A program made the translations under genes and the position numbers. Below are positions 35,411 through 44,359 of a stretch of 64,000 bases of DNA, one piece after another. Numbering within the stretch: position 1 is the first letter of the stretch; every line of letters begins with the position of its first letter. This DNA is from JBKCUI01 sp052161605. Its GTDB lineage: Bacteria > Planctomycetota > Planctomycetia > Pirellulales > Pirellulaceae. The DNA lies in NCBI GenBank assembly GCA_052161605.1, contig CP197409.1. One strand, written 5' to 3'. The notes beneath the pieces were generated by a model. The model did not search any database. It was not told the origin of the DNA and saw only the letters and a program-made list of their open reading frames with translations.

Positions 35411-36762
35411 TGCTCGATTTTCATCCCATGCAAAACTGAAATATAAGCTTTATCTTCTGATTCCCACTCAGCGAGCGGTGGGAGATGCGGTACCCGTCCT
35501 TGCGCTGACATGTCTACAAACTTCTGGAGTCCATCATCGTTCAGTTTCTTTATGACCTGTGCATTCATGCCTTTCAATGCCTCAAGAACTTTGCCGTGAG
35601 CAGCGACATCGCACGCTTCTCTTGGAGATCGATTTGACAGCTTCCACTTCCCAACAGCCATGATATACCATTCACCATTGTTCGCTTGGAAAACTTCCGC
35701 CTGGGCTTCAGCAGTCCGCCACACTGGTCGGTCTAGAAGCTTCTTAGCAATAGGCTCTGGAAGTTCTCCATTCCAGTACGGTTGTTGAGCTTGTCTGGGA
35801 TTGGATGCCCGATCAGATTCCCCCTCCAAACTCGAAGGCATCTGACGCGTCTCTGAGGATGTCCCTAACAGATTCGGAGGGTCATTACTCGATCGCATTG
35901 ATGGCGACGCATTCAGATTGCTGACACCGGGGCGATCTGGATCAAATTTGAGATCGATAACTCCACCGGTTAGAATGCTGTTGACTCTTTGTACTTTTCC
36001 CTTCTTTCTCACCAAAGAGTCCACCTGAAAGTAAACCGACTCGGACAGTCCGTTAGCGGTAATGAGTGGTTTGGTTGGAATTACTTCAAGAATAGCCTTA
36101 GTAAATGCTCCATGCTCCCATTCCGAGTCCTCATACGCTTGTTCTCCGGCACTGCAAGCAAACATGGCAGCACTATTGCTTGGCAACTGACTCACCTGGA
36201 GTTTTTCACCAAAAGCCCTACTGACCAACCCCCTGGCTTTGCTGGGATCATTTCGACAGCAATCGGCGATTAGTAGTTTACTACCAGCGTTGGAAATTCT
36301 CATAGCATCCAACATGCGTAACATGGAGACCATGCTATCAGGATCAGGCTCCAATTGAAGTAATCCAGCATTATTTCTTTGTTCTTTGCCGTCATCATCG
36401 GTAGCAACACGCATCTTAGTATCGTAAGGACAGTAATACGCCGATTCGTCGTATTGAACTCCATGCCCGAAAAATCCGAGAATTAAAACATCGCTCGTAT
36501 TACCAAGCTTTTCAATGTCTTTCATCGCTTGATGAATTGAGTCCTTGGTCGCTTTATCTCCAGTCAAAAGCGTGACCTGATAGCCAGCCCCCTCAAGAAC
36601 GTTTTTGATGGCTTCTGCATCTTTCTCTGAATATCGTAACGCAGGATCATTGAGACGATGGTTATCGTAGACAGAAACCCCCACCAGTAGAGCGAACTTG
36701 GCGTAAATCGGAGTCGCAGAAAAAAGAGCGAACATCACGAAGCTGGCGATGCGAATATTCAT
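35407..36762 (-). CDS. Exported caspase-fold protease, short C-terminal module
   Basis: 451 residues from the ATG at 36762, chosen because it opens a signal peptide (MNIRIASFVMFALFSATPIYA); in-frame ATGs up to 36918 would add up to 52 residues with no export signal, and no start has a good Shine-Dalgarno. Caspase domain about 22-285, H100 in GFFGHG, C169 in IADCCR. After a Ser/Pro linker the C-terminal about 110 residues (LLDRPVWRTAEAQAEVFQ to the end) form an uncharacterised module that recalls FlgT-type helices. Translationally coupled to the FlgT-like gene. Confidence 0.85.
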   Translation of the reverse strand: MNIRIASFVMFALFSATPIYAKFALLVGVSVYDNHRLNDPALRYSEKDAEAIKNVLEGAGYQVTLLTGDKATKDSIHQAMKDIEKLGNTSDVLILGFFGHGVQYDESAYYCPYDTKMRVATDDDGKEQRNNAGLLQLEPDPDSMVSMLRMLDAMRISNAGSKLLIADCCRNDPSKARGLVSRAFGEKLQVSQLPSNSAAMFACSAGEQAYEDSEWEHGAFTKAILEVIPTKPLITANGLSESVYFQVDSLVRKKGKVQRVNSILTGGVIDLKFDPDRPGVSNLNASPSMRSSNDPPNLLGTSSETRQMPSSLEGESDRASNPRQAQQPYWNGELPEPIAKKLLDRPVWRTAEAQAEVFQANNGEWYIMAVGKWKLSNRSPREACDVAAHGKVLEALKGMNAQVIKKLNDDGLQKFVDMSAQGRVPHLPPLAEWESEDKAYISVLHGMKIEQ

Positions 36763-36999
36763 AATGCCGGAAAAGCGTTCGTTGGATGGATGCCGCTTCA
36801 CATAATGGATCGGTAGATTAAGCATCGAGAGTCTCTTTACAAAATCGCTCGTCGTTGTCTTAAAACGCATAGGGACTGTTCTCGTCTTGAAAAAGGGTGG
36901 CATATAGTTCTGTCGCATACAAGAGCATCAGGGTTTATGGGAAAAACAGATGATGAACCTTCGCGAGGGATGCTGTCGGGGCTGGCATCAATCCTTTCT

Positions 37000-39093
37000 C
37001 TATGTTCGACCAACAAGGAAAGACAGTAAATAAATCGGTCCTATCAAGATACACAACCAGATCAAAATCGCAATCGGAGGCAGAAACACCCATGTTCCGA
37101 TCGTGGCCCAACCTATGGGGAGTTTGGGGAAATGAAACTCAGGTCGATTGCCAAAAAACCAGCCCGTTCGAGATTGCAAAAAATGGAATCGAATGTTCAT
37201 GGCATGGAGGCCACCGATGACAAAATCAGCACGATAAACGTATGCGTCTTGATTACAACGAACAACCAAATCTGAAAACTCTTTGACCCGAGCGGACAGT
37301 TTTTGGCCGGCTCGCTCCATCTTTTGAGCCAAAGCCGCACCGGCATCGACCATTAGTGATCGATCCTGCAGGATCCTTCCCCCATCCACTATCGGTAATT
37401 GATAGTAAAATGCTTCCTCGGCGTTTTCCACCAACTCTGGCAATTGCATGGTTGGGGAAACAATAGTCGGACGCGTTGTGGTCCATTTGGTCACCAAGAA
37501 TCTCTCGTACTCCAATCGTCCGACACCATTACATCGAGAGCACGTTACGGTGATGTAGCGAGTCCGTTGAACATCGCGTGATCGAGTGACGTAGGAATTG
37601 CTTGAGCTGTCCCAATCCGAGTACGTCTCTCTTTCCGTGTATGTTTCTTGACGTTGTTCAGTGGGTGGGCAGTATACCACTGGATTCCATTGTTCGGATA
37701 AACGTAGAGAGTCTCGATGGTTGACGAAACCTTTGGGGGCGTGGATTGGAAATAGCGCCTCATTCCAAACAGGTACTTGGGGATCACCGATTGGAGCATA
37801 GCTCGGCCAGCAGTTTCCGCACTCCGTATACCGATTTATGGTTAAAAAACGCAGTGAAGCGGTCGTACACCGTTCGGTGGCGACTTTCGCGACACGCATG
37901 TAGCGACCAAAAAAACGAGTAACATAAGCATCTCCCTCTTCAATATTTCTTGCACCACGCGTGATTCGGGACGACAAAGATTCCGAGTTGAGATCGGGTA
38001 GGCGACATACGTCGTCTTTTTGCACATCCTTGAGAAACGACCCAACCTCTCTCGCGATAGCATTGGACACAGGCGTGAGGAACTGTTTGCGCCGCTTATA
38101 ATTTTTTGCCCGTCTCAGGTCGGTATGCATACGTGAAAAAACCAGAAAGAGTATCACATAGGTTGCACCATAGACGATATCCAGGTTGTGTCCATCGATT
38201 TCACCGAGACTCGCAATGCCTACCCAGAACAGCATGCTCAGCAATAGGGTCATTAATAAGACAGTTGGAAATCGCACCAAAAGATATTGTCGATTGTTGT
38301 TGAGAAGTATCCAGAGCATGGCTAAAGAAAAATAGGAGACAACTGCTGCGACCGGTTTTGGTATCGCAAAGTCCCTCACCAGTTGGATAAATCCATGGTA
38401 TTCGTACCGACAATATTCCGCTGTTCGAACAGCGTACCGAGCTAGCTCGGATTCGACCGGGTTCTTTGATGAGAACTGAAGAGAAATAAAGAGCTGTGTC
38501 ACGCAACCCAGGATTCCAACGAATCGAATCCACTGCCTCGCTATGATTCCTAGGGAGAAATAAGGGGAGGCTTGGTTCGGAAAACGCTCGGTACCGATTT
38601 TGGATGTATCGCCTGCGTCTCGTAATGCGGTAATCGCTCGAACGTTCACGTCCACGATCGGTAAGGTGAACGAGTCGACCGATATAAATCTACGATCAAA
38701 TTTTAGACGTACCCAACGGGCCAGTACGAACCAAGCAATCGCCAATGCCAAAAAGCTAACTGCGGGAAGCAATGCCGTTTTTCGTTCTGGATCGAATGCA
38801 GCGAACAGGCCAATAACGGTGAAAACAACCAGGGCCATCCCCCAACTCTGGATAATCCACAAGATACCGTAGATTACATAAAGCATCCCACGGCCAGGGA
38901 TCCACTCATAACAACCGTTGGCCAAGAGTTCCTGAAATTGAGCCCCAGCAATTAGCCTTCGCAAGAGGGAAACAAACAGCACTGAGACAAAACCAAGGCA
39001 AGAAGTCACTGCTAACAATCCTAACGATTGCCCTGCGAGGTTTAGGTTCAGTGTTCGAACGTAGGAATCCCATTGGTTGACAAGTTCTGGCAT
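37000..39093 (-). CDS. Large membrane protein with Cys-rich cytoplasmic or lumenal part
   Basis: A 697-residue protein with about seven to eight membrane segments: near residues 22-48, 70-98, 105-125, 183-205, 247-265, 275-297, 305-325 and a final one near 668-692. Between 340 and 660 is a soluble part with CGNCW, a CSRCNGVGR motif like one DnaJ zinc repeat, and an aromatic, Thr-rich segment. I recognise no family. It is first in the leftward run ahead of a caspase gene (237 bp gap), so it could be a membrane partner of the protease. Confidence 0.75.
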   Translation of the reverse strand: MPELVNQWDSYVRTLNLNLAGQSLGLLAVTSCLGFVSVLFVSLLRRLIAGAQFQELLANGCYEWIPGRGMLYVIYGILWIIQSWGMALVVFTVIGLFAAFDPERKTALLPAVSFLALAIAWFVLARWVRLKFDRRFISVDSFTLPIVDVNVRAITALRDAGDTSKIGTERFPNQASPYFSLGIIARQWIRFVGILGCVTQLFISLQFSSKNPVESELARYAVRTAEYCRYEYHGFIQLVRDFAIPKPVAAVVSYFSLAMLWILLNNNRQYLLVRFPTVLLMTLLLSMLFWVGIASLGEIDGHNLDIVYGATYVILFLVFSRMHTDLRRAKNYKRRKQFLTPVSNAIAREVGSFLKDVQKDDVCRLPDLNSESLSSRITRGARNIEEGDAYVTRFFGRYMRVAKVATERCTTASLRFLTINRYTECGNCWPSYAPIGDPQVPVWNEALFPIHAPKGFVNHRDSLRLSEQWNPVVYCPPTEQRQETYTERETYSDWDSSSNSYVTRSRDVQRTRYITVTCSRCNGVGRLEYERFLVTKWTTTRPTIVSPTMQLPELVENAEEAFYYQLPIVDGGRILQDRSLMVDAGAALAQKMERAGQKLSARVKEFSDLVVRCNQDAYVYRADFVIGGLHAMNIRFHFLQSRTGWFFGNRPEFHFPKLPIGWATIGTWVFLPPIAILIWLCILIGPIYLLSFLVGRT

Positions 39094-39418
39094 GATAAAG
39101 GTGTCTCGGTAAAAAATAAAAAATATTATGAACTCATCGCTGCCTGTTGTTCATTAGCTCATTGATGTCTAACTTGCTTAAAGGCACATGCTGTCACCCA
39201 AAATAGCCTTTTCGAGGTTTGCACGATTTGAAACTGTCCGAACCACAAAAAATTCTACTGGCACGTTAAGAAACCCTCATACTTGTTTTCCTTTTATGCG
39301 CCTCGTCGCTGCGCTCCTCGGTCATTCCACTACATTCCACTACGGCACCTACGGTCGCGGCTCCGCTGCGCTCCCTTCGGGCCTTCGTTACCGATACACA
39401 CTCCTTGGCTTGACTTGA
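39094..39418. other. Intergenic, no gene seen
   Basis: Separates two leftward units and probably holds the promoter of the membrane protein gene. Contains low-complexity strings (CATTCCACTACATTCCACTAC near 39323). I looked here for a template-repeat copy of the variable region and found none. Confidence 0.4.
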
Positions 39419-41041
39419 CTACTGGCTGACGGAAACTAGGCGGAAGCCCAGGTTGTTGTACCGGTCATCCGGCGTGAGCCAGTACCGGGACGCCGAGCGG
39501 CAAAGCCCGGCCGTGCTGAACCAGCCACCGCCCCGGAGTACCCGGCTCGAGCCCTTCTCTGGGCCGACCGGATCGGTTATCAAACCTTTTGGGTAATTAG
39601 CATACCAGTCAATGCACCACTCCCTAACATTCCCGTGCATGTCGTACAACCCCCATACGTTCGGTTCCTTCTGGCCAACAATTTGGGGTGAGCTGGACGG
39701 TCCATTCTCCGCATACCAGGCGAATTCACCCAACATCTTTGCATCGTCTCCAAAATTATATTCTGTTTTCATTCCCGCTCGGCAAGCATATTCCCATTCT
39801 GCTTCGGTGGGTAAACGATAGGTTCTCCCTGCCGCTTGTTCCTCCGGTCGTAACGTTAGCCGTCGGCAAAACTCTACTGCATCGATCCAAGAAATATAGT
39901 TTGCGGCATAATCCGCTCCCTCCTTCACGTTTGATTGACCCTTCCAAGGTTCGGTACCCATCACCTCTTTCCACTGCCCCTGCGTCACCTCCGTCGAAGC
40001 GATCGCAAATGGTCGACTGATAGTCACCTCGTGAACCGGACGTTCGATTCCTTCTCCTTTCTCACTGCCCATCATAAATCGCCCCGCAGGAATCGTTACC
40101 AGATGCTGACCAATGCTATTGATCACGCTCGGTAATGACGATGGGCCAACTGGCCTGCCCAACACCACCCGGAACCCCAATGTCGAGGCTTTGAAGCCAG
40201 GACTGGCCTTGCTCCGCCAACCCGAGCGGCATTGCGATTCTTTCCGATCAAAGGATCCACCCCGGATTACTCGCTCCAGTGAGAGCAGCTCTTCCGGACC
40301 GATCGGGTCACTCACCAACCCCTCCGGGTAGGTACCGTAGCAATCAAAACACCACTCCGCTACATTGCCATGCATATCATATAACCCCCAAGCATTCGGT
40401 GTCTTCTGCCCCACCAGTTGCGGTTGCCGAACTCCCTGCCAAGCGTAGGTACTCAGCAGGGCACGATCATCTCCAAAACTGTATGCTGTTGACGTTCCCG
40501 CCCGGCAAGCGTGCTCCCATTCTGCTTCGGTGGGTAAGCGGTAATTCCGCCCCTCTTTCTTCTCCTCGGGTAGCTGGCTTAGTCGTTCACAGAACTCAAC
40601 CGCTTGCCGCCAGGAGATATTGGTGATTGGCAGTTGGCTATCCAGTTTCGGGTTGCGGATTTGAACTTCTTCTTTACGTACCAAGCGGTTTGTCTCTGGG
40701 TCGCGAACTTCACGTTCCTCGGTCCGAAATGCATCTTCCATCACCAACGCCCATTGGTGTTCCGTCACTTCGGTGATTCCCAGAAAATAAGGCTCAGACA
40801 ATTCCACCTTATGCAGCAACTCGTGTTCTTCTGAACCCGGCTCGGAAGCTGGCGAGCCCATCGAAAACCGACCGGCCGGAATCTGCACCAGTGTCATCCC
40901 GATACTGTTGGTCAGCGTCGGGAGGGAGGATTCCGACAACGGTTGCTGTGCACTGACTCCCAGCGGTTGGGACGCTGCAAACAACAACAAGCAGCAAAGC
41001 ATAAAACGAGGATACGAAAATGATTTTGAGCTTATCGACAT
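39419..41041 (-). CDS. Exported tandem FGE protein with variable C-terminus
   Basis: A 540-residue protein. ATG at 41041 with AGGAG 7 bases upstream. Signal peptide almost the same as in the 22581-24188 gene; two FGE domains (about 40-295, 300-540). It is a mosaic: signal peptide, the EELLSLERV segment and the DYAANYISWIDAVEF segment match the 22581-24188 gene, while the DAFRTEEREVRD segment and the YPKGLITDPVGPEKGS end match the 24349-25974 gene. The last codons hold a variable region (FSTAGLCRSASRYWLT). Follows the caspase-FGE gene by 160 bp. Confidence 0.88.
   Translation of the reverse strand: MSISSKSFSYPRFMLCCLLLFAASQPLGVSAQQPLSESSLPTLTNSIGMTLVQIPAGRFSMGSPASEPGSEEHELLHKVELSEPYFLGITEVTEHQWALVMEDAFRTEEREVRDPETNRLVRKEEVQIRNPKLDSQLPITNISWRQAVEFCERLSQLPEEKKEGRNYRLPTEAEWEHACRAGTSTAYSFGDDRALLSTYAWQGVRQPQLVGQKTPNAWGLYDMHGNVAEWCFDCYGTYPEGLVSDPIGPEELLSLERVIRGGSFDRKESQCRSGWRSKASPGFKASTLGFRVVLGRPVGPSSLPSVINSIGQHLVTIPAGRFMMGSEKGEGIERPVHEVTISRPFAIASTEVTQGQWKEVMGTEPWKGQSNVKEGADYAANYISWIDAVEFCRRLTLRPEEQAAGRTYRLPTEAEWEYACRAGMKTEYNFGDDAKMLGEFAWYAENGPSSSPQIVGQKEPNVWGLYDMHGNVREWCIDWYANYPKGLITDPVGPEKGSSRVLRGGGWFSTAGLCRSASRYWLTPDDRYNNLGFRLVSVSQ
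39436..39451. promoter_or_regulatory. Hairpin after variable region 2
   Basis: CTAGGCGGAAGCCCAG: 6 bp stem with one mismatch (A opposite C; the other strand reads G·T) and loop GGAA. It is intermediate between the perfect stems at 24369 and 41222. Confidence 0.5.
39452..39520 (-). other. Candidate DGR variable region 2
   Basis: Twenty-three codons after GGGW in the 39419-41041 gene. Aligns without gaps with variable regions 1 and 3. Tyr, Trp, Leu, Thr, Asn replace residues of region 1 mostly through first and second codon positions. Confidence 0.55.
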
Positions 41042-41201
41042 GGTCTAACTCCTGATGGAATTTTGCTTGAGGATTGTGGATGTTTTGTGAATTGATTTTG
41101 AAAATGAGCTTGGCCAAAGTACGGGTAACTGGAAGGCGTGCTATGTACACCGTCTCTCCGCCTCCAATCCGCTCGATTAGCCAACTAACCGGCTTGCTGA
41201 A

Positions 41202-43067
41202 TTAATCGTTAATTACGGAAACTAGGCGGAAGCCTAGGTTGAGGCCCCGGTTGTCGGTCCTGCTGTCATACCGCTTCGCCGATCGGCAAGACCAGGCTAG
41301 GCTGAAGCAACCCCCACCACGGCTCACCGTGAACTCACCCATTGAGGGGCCAACCGGATCGGTGACCGCAGTGTTACGATAAGGACCATACCAATCACGG
41401 CACCATTCGGATACATTTCCATGCATGTCGTACAGTCCAAATCCATTCGGACGAAAACTCCCTACAGGAGAGGTCGTCACAAAACCGTCTCGCGTCCGTA
41501 AAGTATTCGTCCAGCCAGGAAATTTGGCTTTTGCCGTGCCATCAGCCACGTTTTCGTATTGCGTTAAATCTTCAGCCACATCTCCAAAATGAAACTCGCT
41601 CTCGCTGCCGGCTCGGGCTGCGTACTCCCATTCCGCTTCCGTCGGCAAACGATATATCCGACTCTCCTTTCGGCTTAGCCACTCACAAAACGCTACCGCG
41701 TCGTTCCACGACACATTCACTACAGGCTCCGAATCCTCCTGCGAAAGTCCAGGGTTACACCAACTGTACTTCGAGGCTAGATTTACATCGCCTGTCGTCA
41801 TGTCCAAACCCATGCCTCCTTGGCCATCCCTTTCCGCATCGGTGCAGTAGTTGGTGGCCTCCACGAAACGACGGAACTGACCCACCGTCACCTCATGAAT
41901 TCCCATGTAAATCGGGCGGCTGATCGTCACCCGGTGGCGTGGGTGCTCGTCGGTATAGTTGCTTTCTTCCCCACCGGGGTATTTCTCATGGACCTCCTTG
42001 GCGGATAACTTACTTCCCATCATGAACGTACCTGCTGGGATTAATTTCAGCTTCATGCCAAGCGAATTCGTTTGCTCCCAATCTTGACCTAAGTAACGAC
42101 CCCAGGCTTCCTGGGCTGCTCGCGCCTCCGACGCACTAAACGGCGATATCAGTGGCAGAGGTGCCGAACGTTCTAACAAGAGATCGATCGAGTCCAACGA
42201 CACGGGGGTCGGATTCTGCTTTTGATCGGTCATCTGCTGCACTCGCCGCTTCACACGATCCCCAAGCGTTCCAGACGTTACCGACTCAAAACTGGCGGTC
42301 ATGCGTTCTAACTCCTCTATCAACGCTTTGGTAAAGGCTCCATGCTCCCAGTCGTCTCGCTCTAACGCTTGCTCCCCTGGACGGCACCCAAACAACATCA
42401 CCGTCTGACGGGGCAAGCGATCGGTGCTGAAGTTCGCTCCCAATCCTAGATTCCTGCCCCGTGCGCGATTGGGCATCTCACGACAACAGTCGGCGATCAA
42501 CATTCGAGAACTTGCTTTCGCGGTTGCCAGAGCACCCACTACCTCCGACATCTTGACCAACGTCTCGGGATTCGGCTCTAACAACGGTTGTTGATTTTTA
42601 AACTGTTCTTGTCCATCGGCATCGCGCACTTGTCGAACTGCTGTATCGACCGGACAGAAACAGCCTTGGACCTCCTTTTCTCCGTTGGGGAGGGAAAAGG
42701 GCATTTCCACGCCGTGGCCAAACAAGCCGACGACACATACGCCATTCGATCTACCCTTTGTGCTGAGCTGCTTGAGTGCCGATTGAATGGCGCTCTGGGT
42801 CGCGTCTGGACCGAGCAGATATTCCACCTCGTAGCCATAGCTTTCCAGCAGCATGCCGAGACGTTTGGCATCTTTTTCGGGGTAAAGTAAGGGGCGGTCC
42901 CCATTCATGACGGAGTGTTCGTACTGGGTGATTCCGACCATCAATGCATAGTTAATCGGCGCCGAGGCATGGGAACTGTGCACGAGCAACGCCAAGAGCA
43001 AGAGACTCACTAGCCAAGTCATGCCTCGGAATTGCACTGAAAAAAAGGGAGGTTGCAGGTTACACAT
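41202..43067 (-). CDS. Exported caspase-FGE fusion with variable C-terminus
   Basis: 621 residues from the ATG at 43067 (AGGG about 6 bases upstream); an ATG at 43022 starts right at the signal peptide core and is possible. Signal peptide ends near SSHASA; caspase domain about 37-320 with H118 in GLFGHG and C195 in IADCCRE; FGE domain about 350-621 with RLPTEAEWEYAARAG and FGLYDMHGNVSEWCRDW. The end is RGGGCFSLAWSCRSAKRYD, then LGFRLVSVIND, with the same 3' flank as the 24349 gene. A protease joined to a candidate diversified binding domain. Lies just left of duplicated block copy 2. Confidence 0.9.
   Translation of the reverse strand: MCNLQPPFFSVQFRGMTWLVSLLLLALLVHSSHASAPINYALMVGITQYEHSVMNGDRPLLYPEKDAKRLGMLLESYGYEVEYLLGPDATQSAIQSALKQLSTKGRSNGVCVVGLFGHGVEMPFSLPNGEKEVQGCFCPVDTAVRQVRDADGQEQFKNQQPLLEPNPETLVKMSEVVGALATAKASSRMLIADCCREMPNRARGRNLGLGANFSTDRLPRQTVMLFGCRPGEQALERDDWEHGAFTKALIEELERMTASFESVTSGTLGDRVKRRVQQMTDQKQNPTPVSLDSIDLLLERSAPLPLISPFSASEARAAQEAWGRYLGQDWEQTNSLGMKLKLIPAGTFMMGSKLSAKEVHEKYPGGEESNYTDEHPRHRVTISRPIYMGIHEVTVGQFRRFVEATNYCTDAERDGQGGMGLDMTTGDVNLASKYSWCNPGLSQEDSEPVVNVSWNDAVAFCEWLSRKESRIYRLPTEAEWEYAARAGSESEFHFGDVAEDLTQYENVADGTAKAKFPGWTNTLRTRDGFVTTSPVGSFRPNGFGLYDMHGNVSEWCRDWYGPYRNTAVTDPVGPSMGEFTVSRGGGCFSLAWSCRSAKRYDSRTDNRGLNLGFRLVSVIND
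41222..41237. promoter_or_regulatory. Hairpin after variable region 3
   Basis: CTAGGCGGAAGCCTAG: perfect 6 bp stem, loop GGAA. Relative to the hairpin at 24369, both partners of one base pair changed (G-C to A-T), so pairing is conserved even though one change alters the encoded Pro to Leu. Confidence 0.55.
41238..41306 (-). other. Candidate DGR variable region 3
   Basis: Twenty-three codons of the caspase-FGE gene aligned without gaps to regions 1 and 2. The framework around it (GGGC, CRSA) differs more, so it may answer to a different template. Asn-type codons appear as TTC, TCT, TAT, GAC, AGC, GGC, CTC and AAC. Confidence 0.45.
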
Positions 43068-43181
43068 GGCGAACCCTATGGTGTTTAAGGAAAATGACCC
43101 TGGAAAGATGGGCGTGGACGGTATGGGGACAAAGAAGACTCTGATTTTATACAATTTTTCCATCTTGGCGAGCAAAATGAA

Positions 43182-43208
43182 ATCCCGCAGCCTGAGTGAC
43201 TGCGGGAT
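43182..43208 (-). terminator. Rho-independent terminator (copy 2)
   Basis: Same stem ATCCCGCAG/CTGCGGGAT and T-rich tail as at 20316-20342. Confidence 0.75.
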
Positions 43209-43251
43209 GGACCAACTGCGGGATAGAGAATCTTTACGATCGTTCCGGCCT

Positions 43252-44097
43252 CTAGCGGCTTGGGGACTCGGTTGGGGCTGGTAGCAAAGCGTCCACCTCG
43301 GCTAATACCGAAGCGATCGATTCCCCCACCTCAGACGCTCCGGCACTCGGCTTGGGGGCTTCGGTCGCACTCGCTTTCGCGACCTTGTGTTCGATCTTTT
43401 GGAATTGGCTCTCCAAGCCTGCCACGAATCCAATCGCCTCTCGAATCGCTTGTTCGGTTAAAACCTCGCCTTGTTTCTCACGTCGGGACGCTTGGTCCAC
43501 TTGCAGGGCGGACACCTTGGCGGCCAATTCTTTTTGTTGGGCCTGCCACTTTGCCAGACGCTCCAAGAGCCTCTTGTGCTCGCTGCGGGCTGCCACCAAG
43601 GATTCCAAGGCACCTTTCTCCAGTACCAACAACTCCTCGTAGACTCCGATCTGATGTTCGAGGACTTTCGCAATCTCCTCTTTCTTGATCCGGAAGTTTC
43701 CGAGTTGCGTATGGCTGCTGCAACCGTCTAAAAGATTATTCAGGATAACCATCCGGGAAACCGACGTGTCTTGCAAGGCTCGAATCTCCAGGACCTTTAA
43801 GGCCGCTGTGTGCAGGGCTTGCTCCGCTTGGGCGGCCTCGAAGTCGCAGAACTCGACATGTTCATTCAAGCGTACCTCGATGGCCACAATCCGCTGCGTG
43901 GTAGCGGTATCCACACAGGGGGCTTGTGTGGTGGGCTGAGGTTTAGCAGTGGCGACCACCGAGAGGACGGTAACTTGCCTTGTGGTTTGGGGAGGATCAC
44001 AAGCCATGCTGTAGTGTGGGGAGGAAAAGACAAAACCGGTGGCGAAGCATCCGAGAGTCGTCAAGAAGCGAACGGTTTTAGGAAGGGACCAAGACAT
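43252..44097 (-). CDS. Exported coiled-coil protein (copy 2)
   Basis: Identical in its 281 residues to the protein at 20386-21231: signal peptide, Cys-containing N-terminal part, long coiled coil, Pro/Ser tail. It lies 184 bp upstream of the caspase-FGE gene in the same direction. Complete identity implies a recent duplication or ongoing gene conversion rather than independent selection. Confidence 0.8.
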   Translation of the reverse strand: MSWSLPKTVRFLTTLGCFATGFVFSSPHYSMACDPPQTTRQVTVLSVVATAKPQPTTQAPCVDTATTQRIVAIEVRLNEHVEFCDFEAAQAEQALHTAALKVLEIRALQDTSVSRMVILNNLLDGCSSHTQLGNFRIKKEEIAKVLEHQIGVYEELLVLEKGALESLVAARSEHKRLLERLAKWQAQQKELAAKVSALQVDQASRREKQGEVLTEQAIREAIGFVAGLESQFQKIEHKVAKASATEAPKPSAGASEVGESIASVLAEVDALLPAPTESPSR

Positions 44098-44359
44098 AAT
44101 TCAATCTCCAGTAGAGAAAAGGGATGGGGCTCTGTGGAACCGGCCCCGAGGCTTTCGTTGAGCGAACACCCTGCGTGTTGGCTACACAGGAGTAACGGAC
44201 GAGGAGTCGATTTCTTGCAAAAAAGAAAAAAGGATTTTTTTCGGCAAGAAAAACACGGGGTGCTTGGTTTTACATCTCGAAGGCACAGCGTGGGCTGTGT
44301 TTTTGATCCCAGTCAGGTCTGGGGAGTTGTCGTTTTTCCTTTTGAGGAGATGGTGGATT

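Noticed and set aside
39094..39418. Intergenic template repeat for the variable regions
   Set aside because: No match to the GGGW...CRSA...LGFR codons was found here or in other gene-free stretches of the window.
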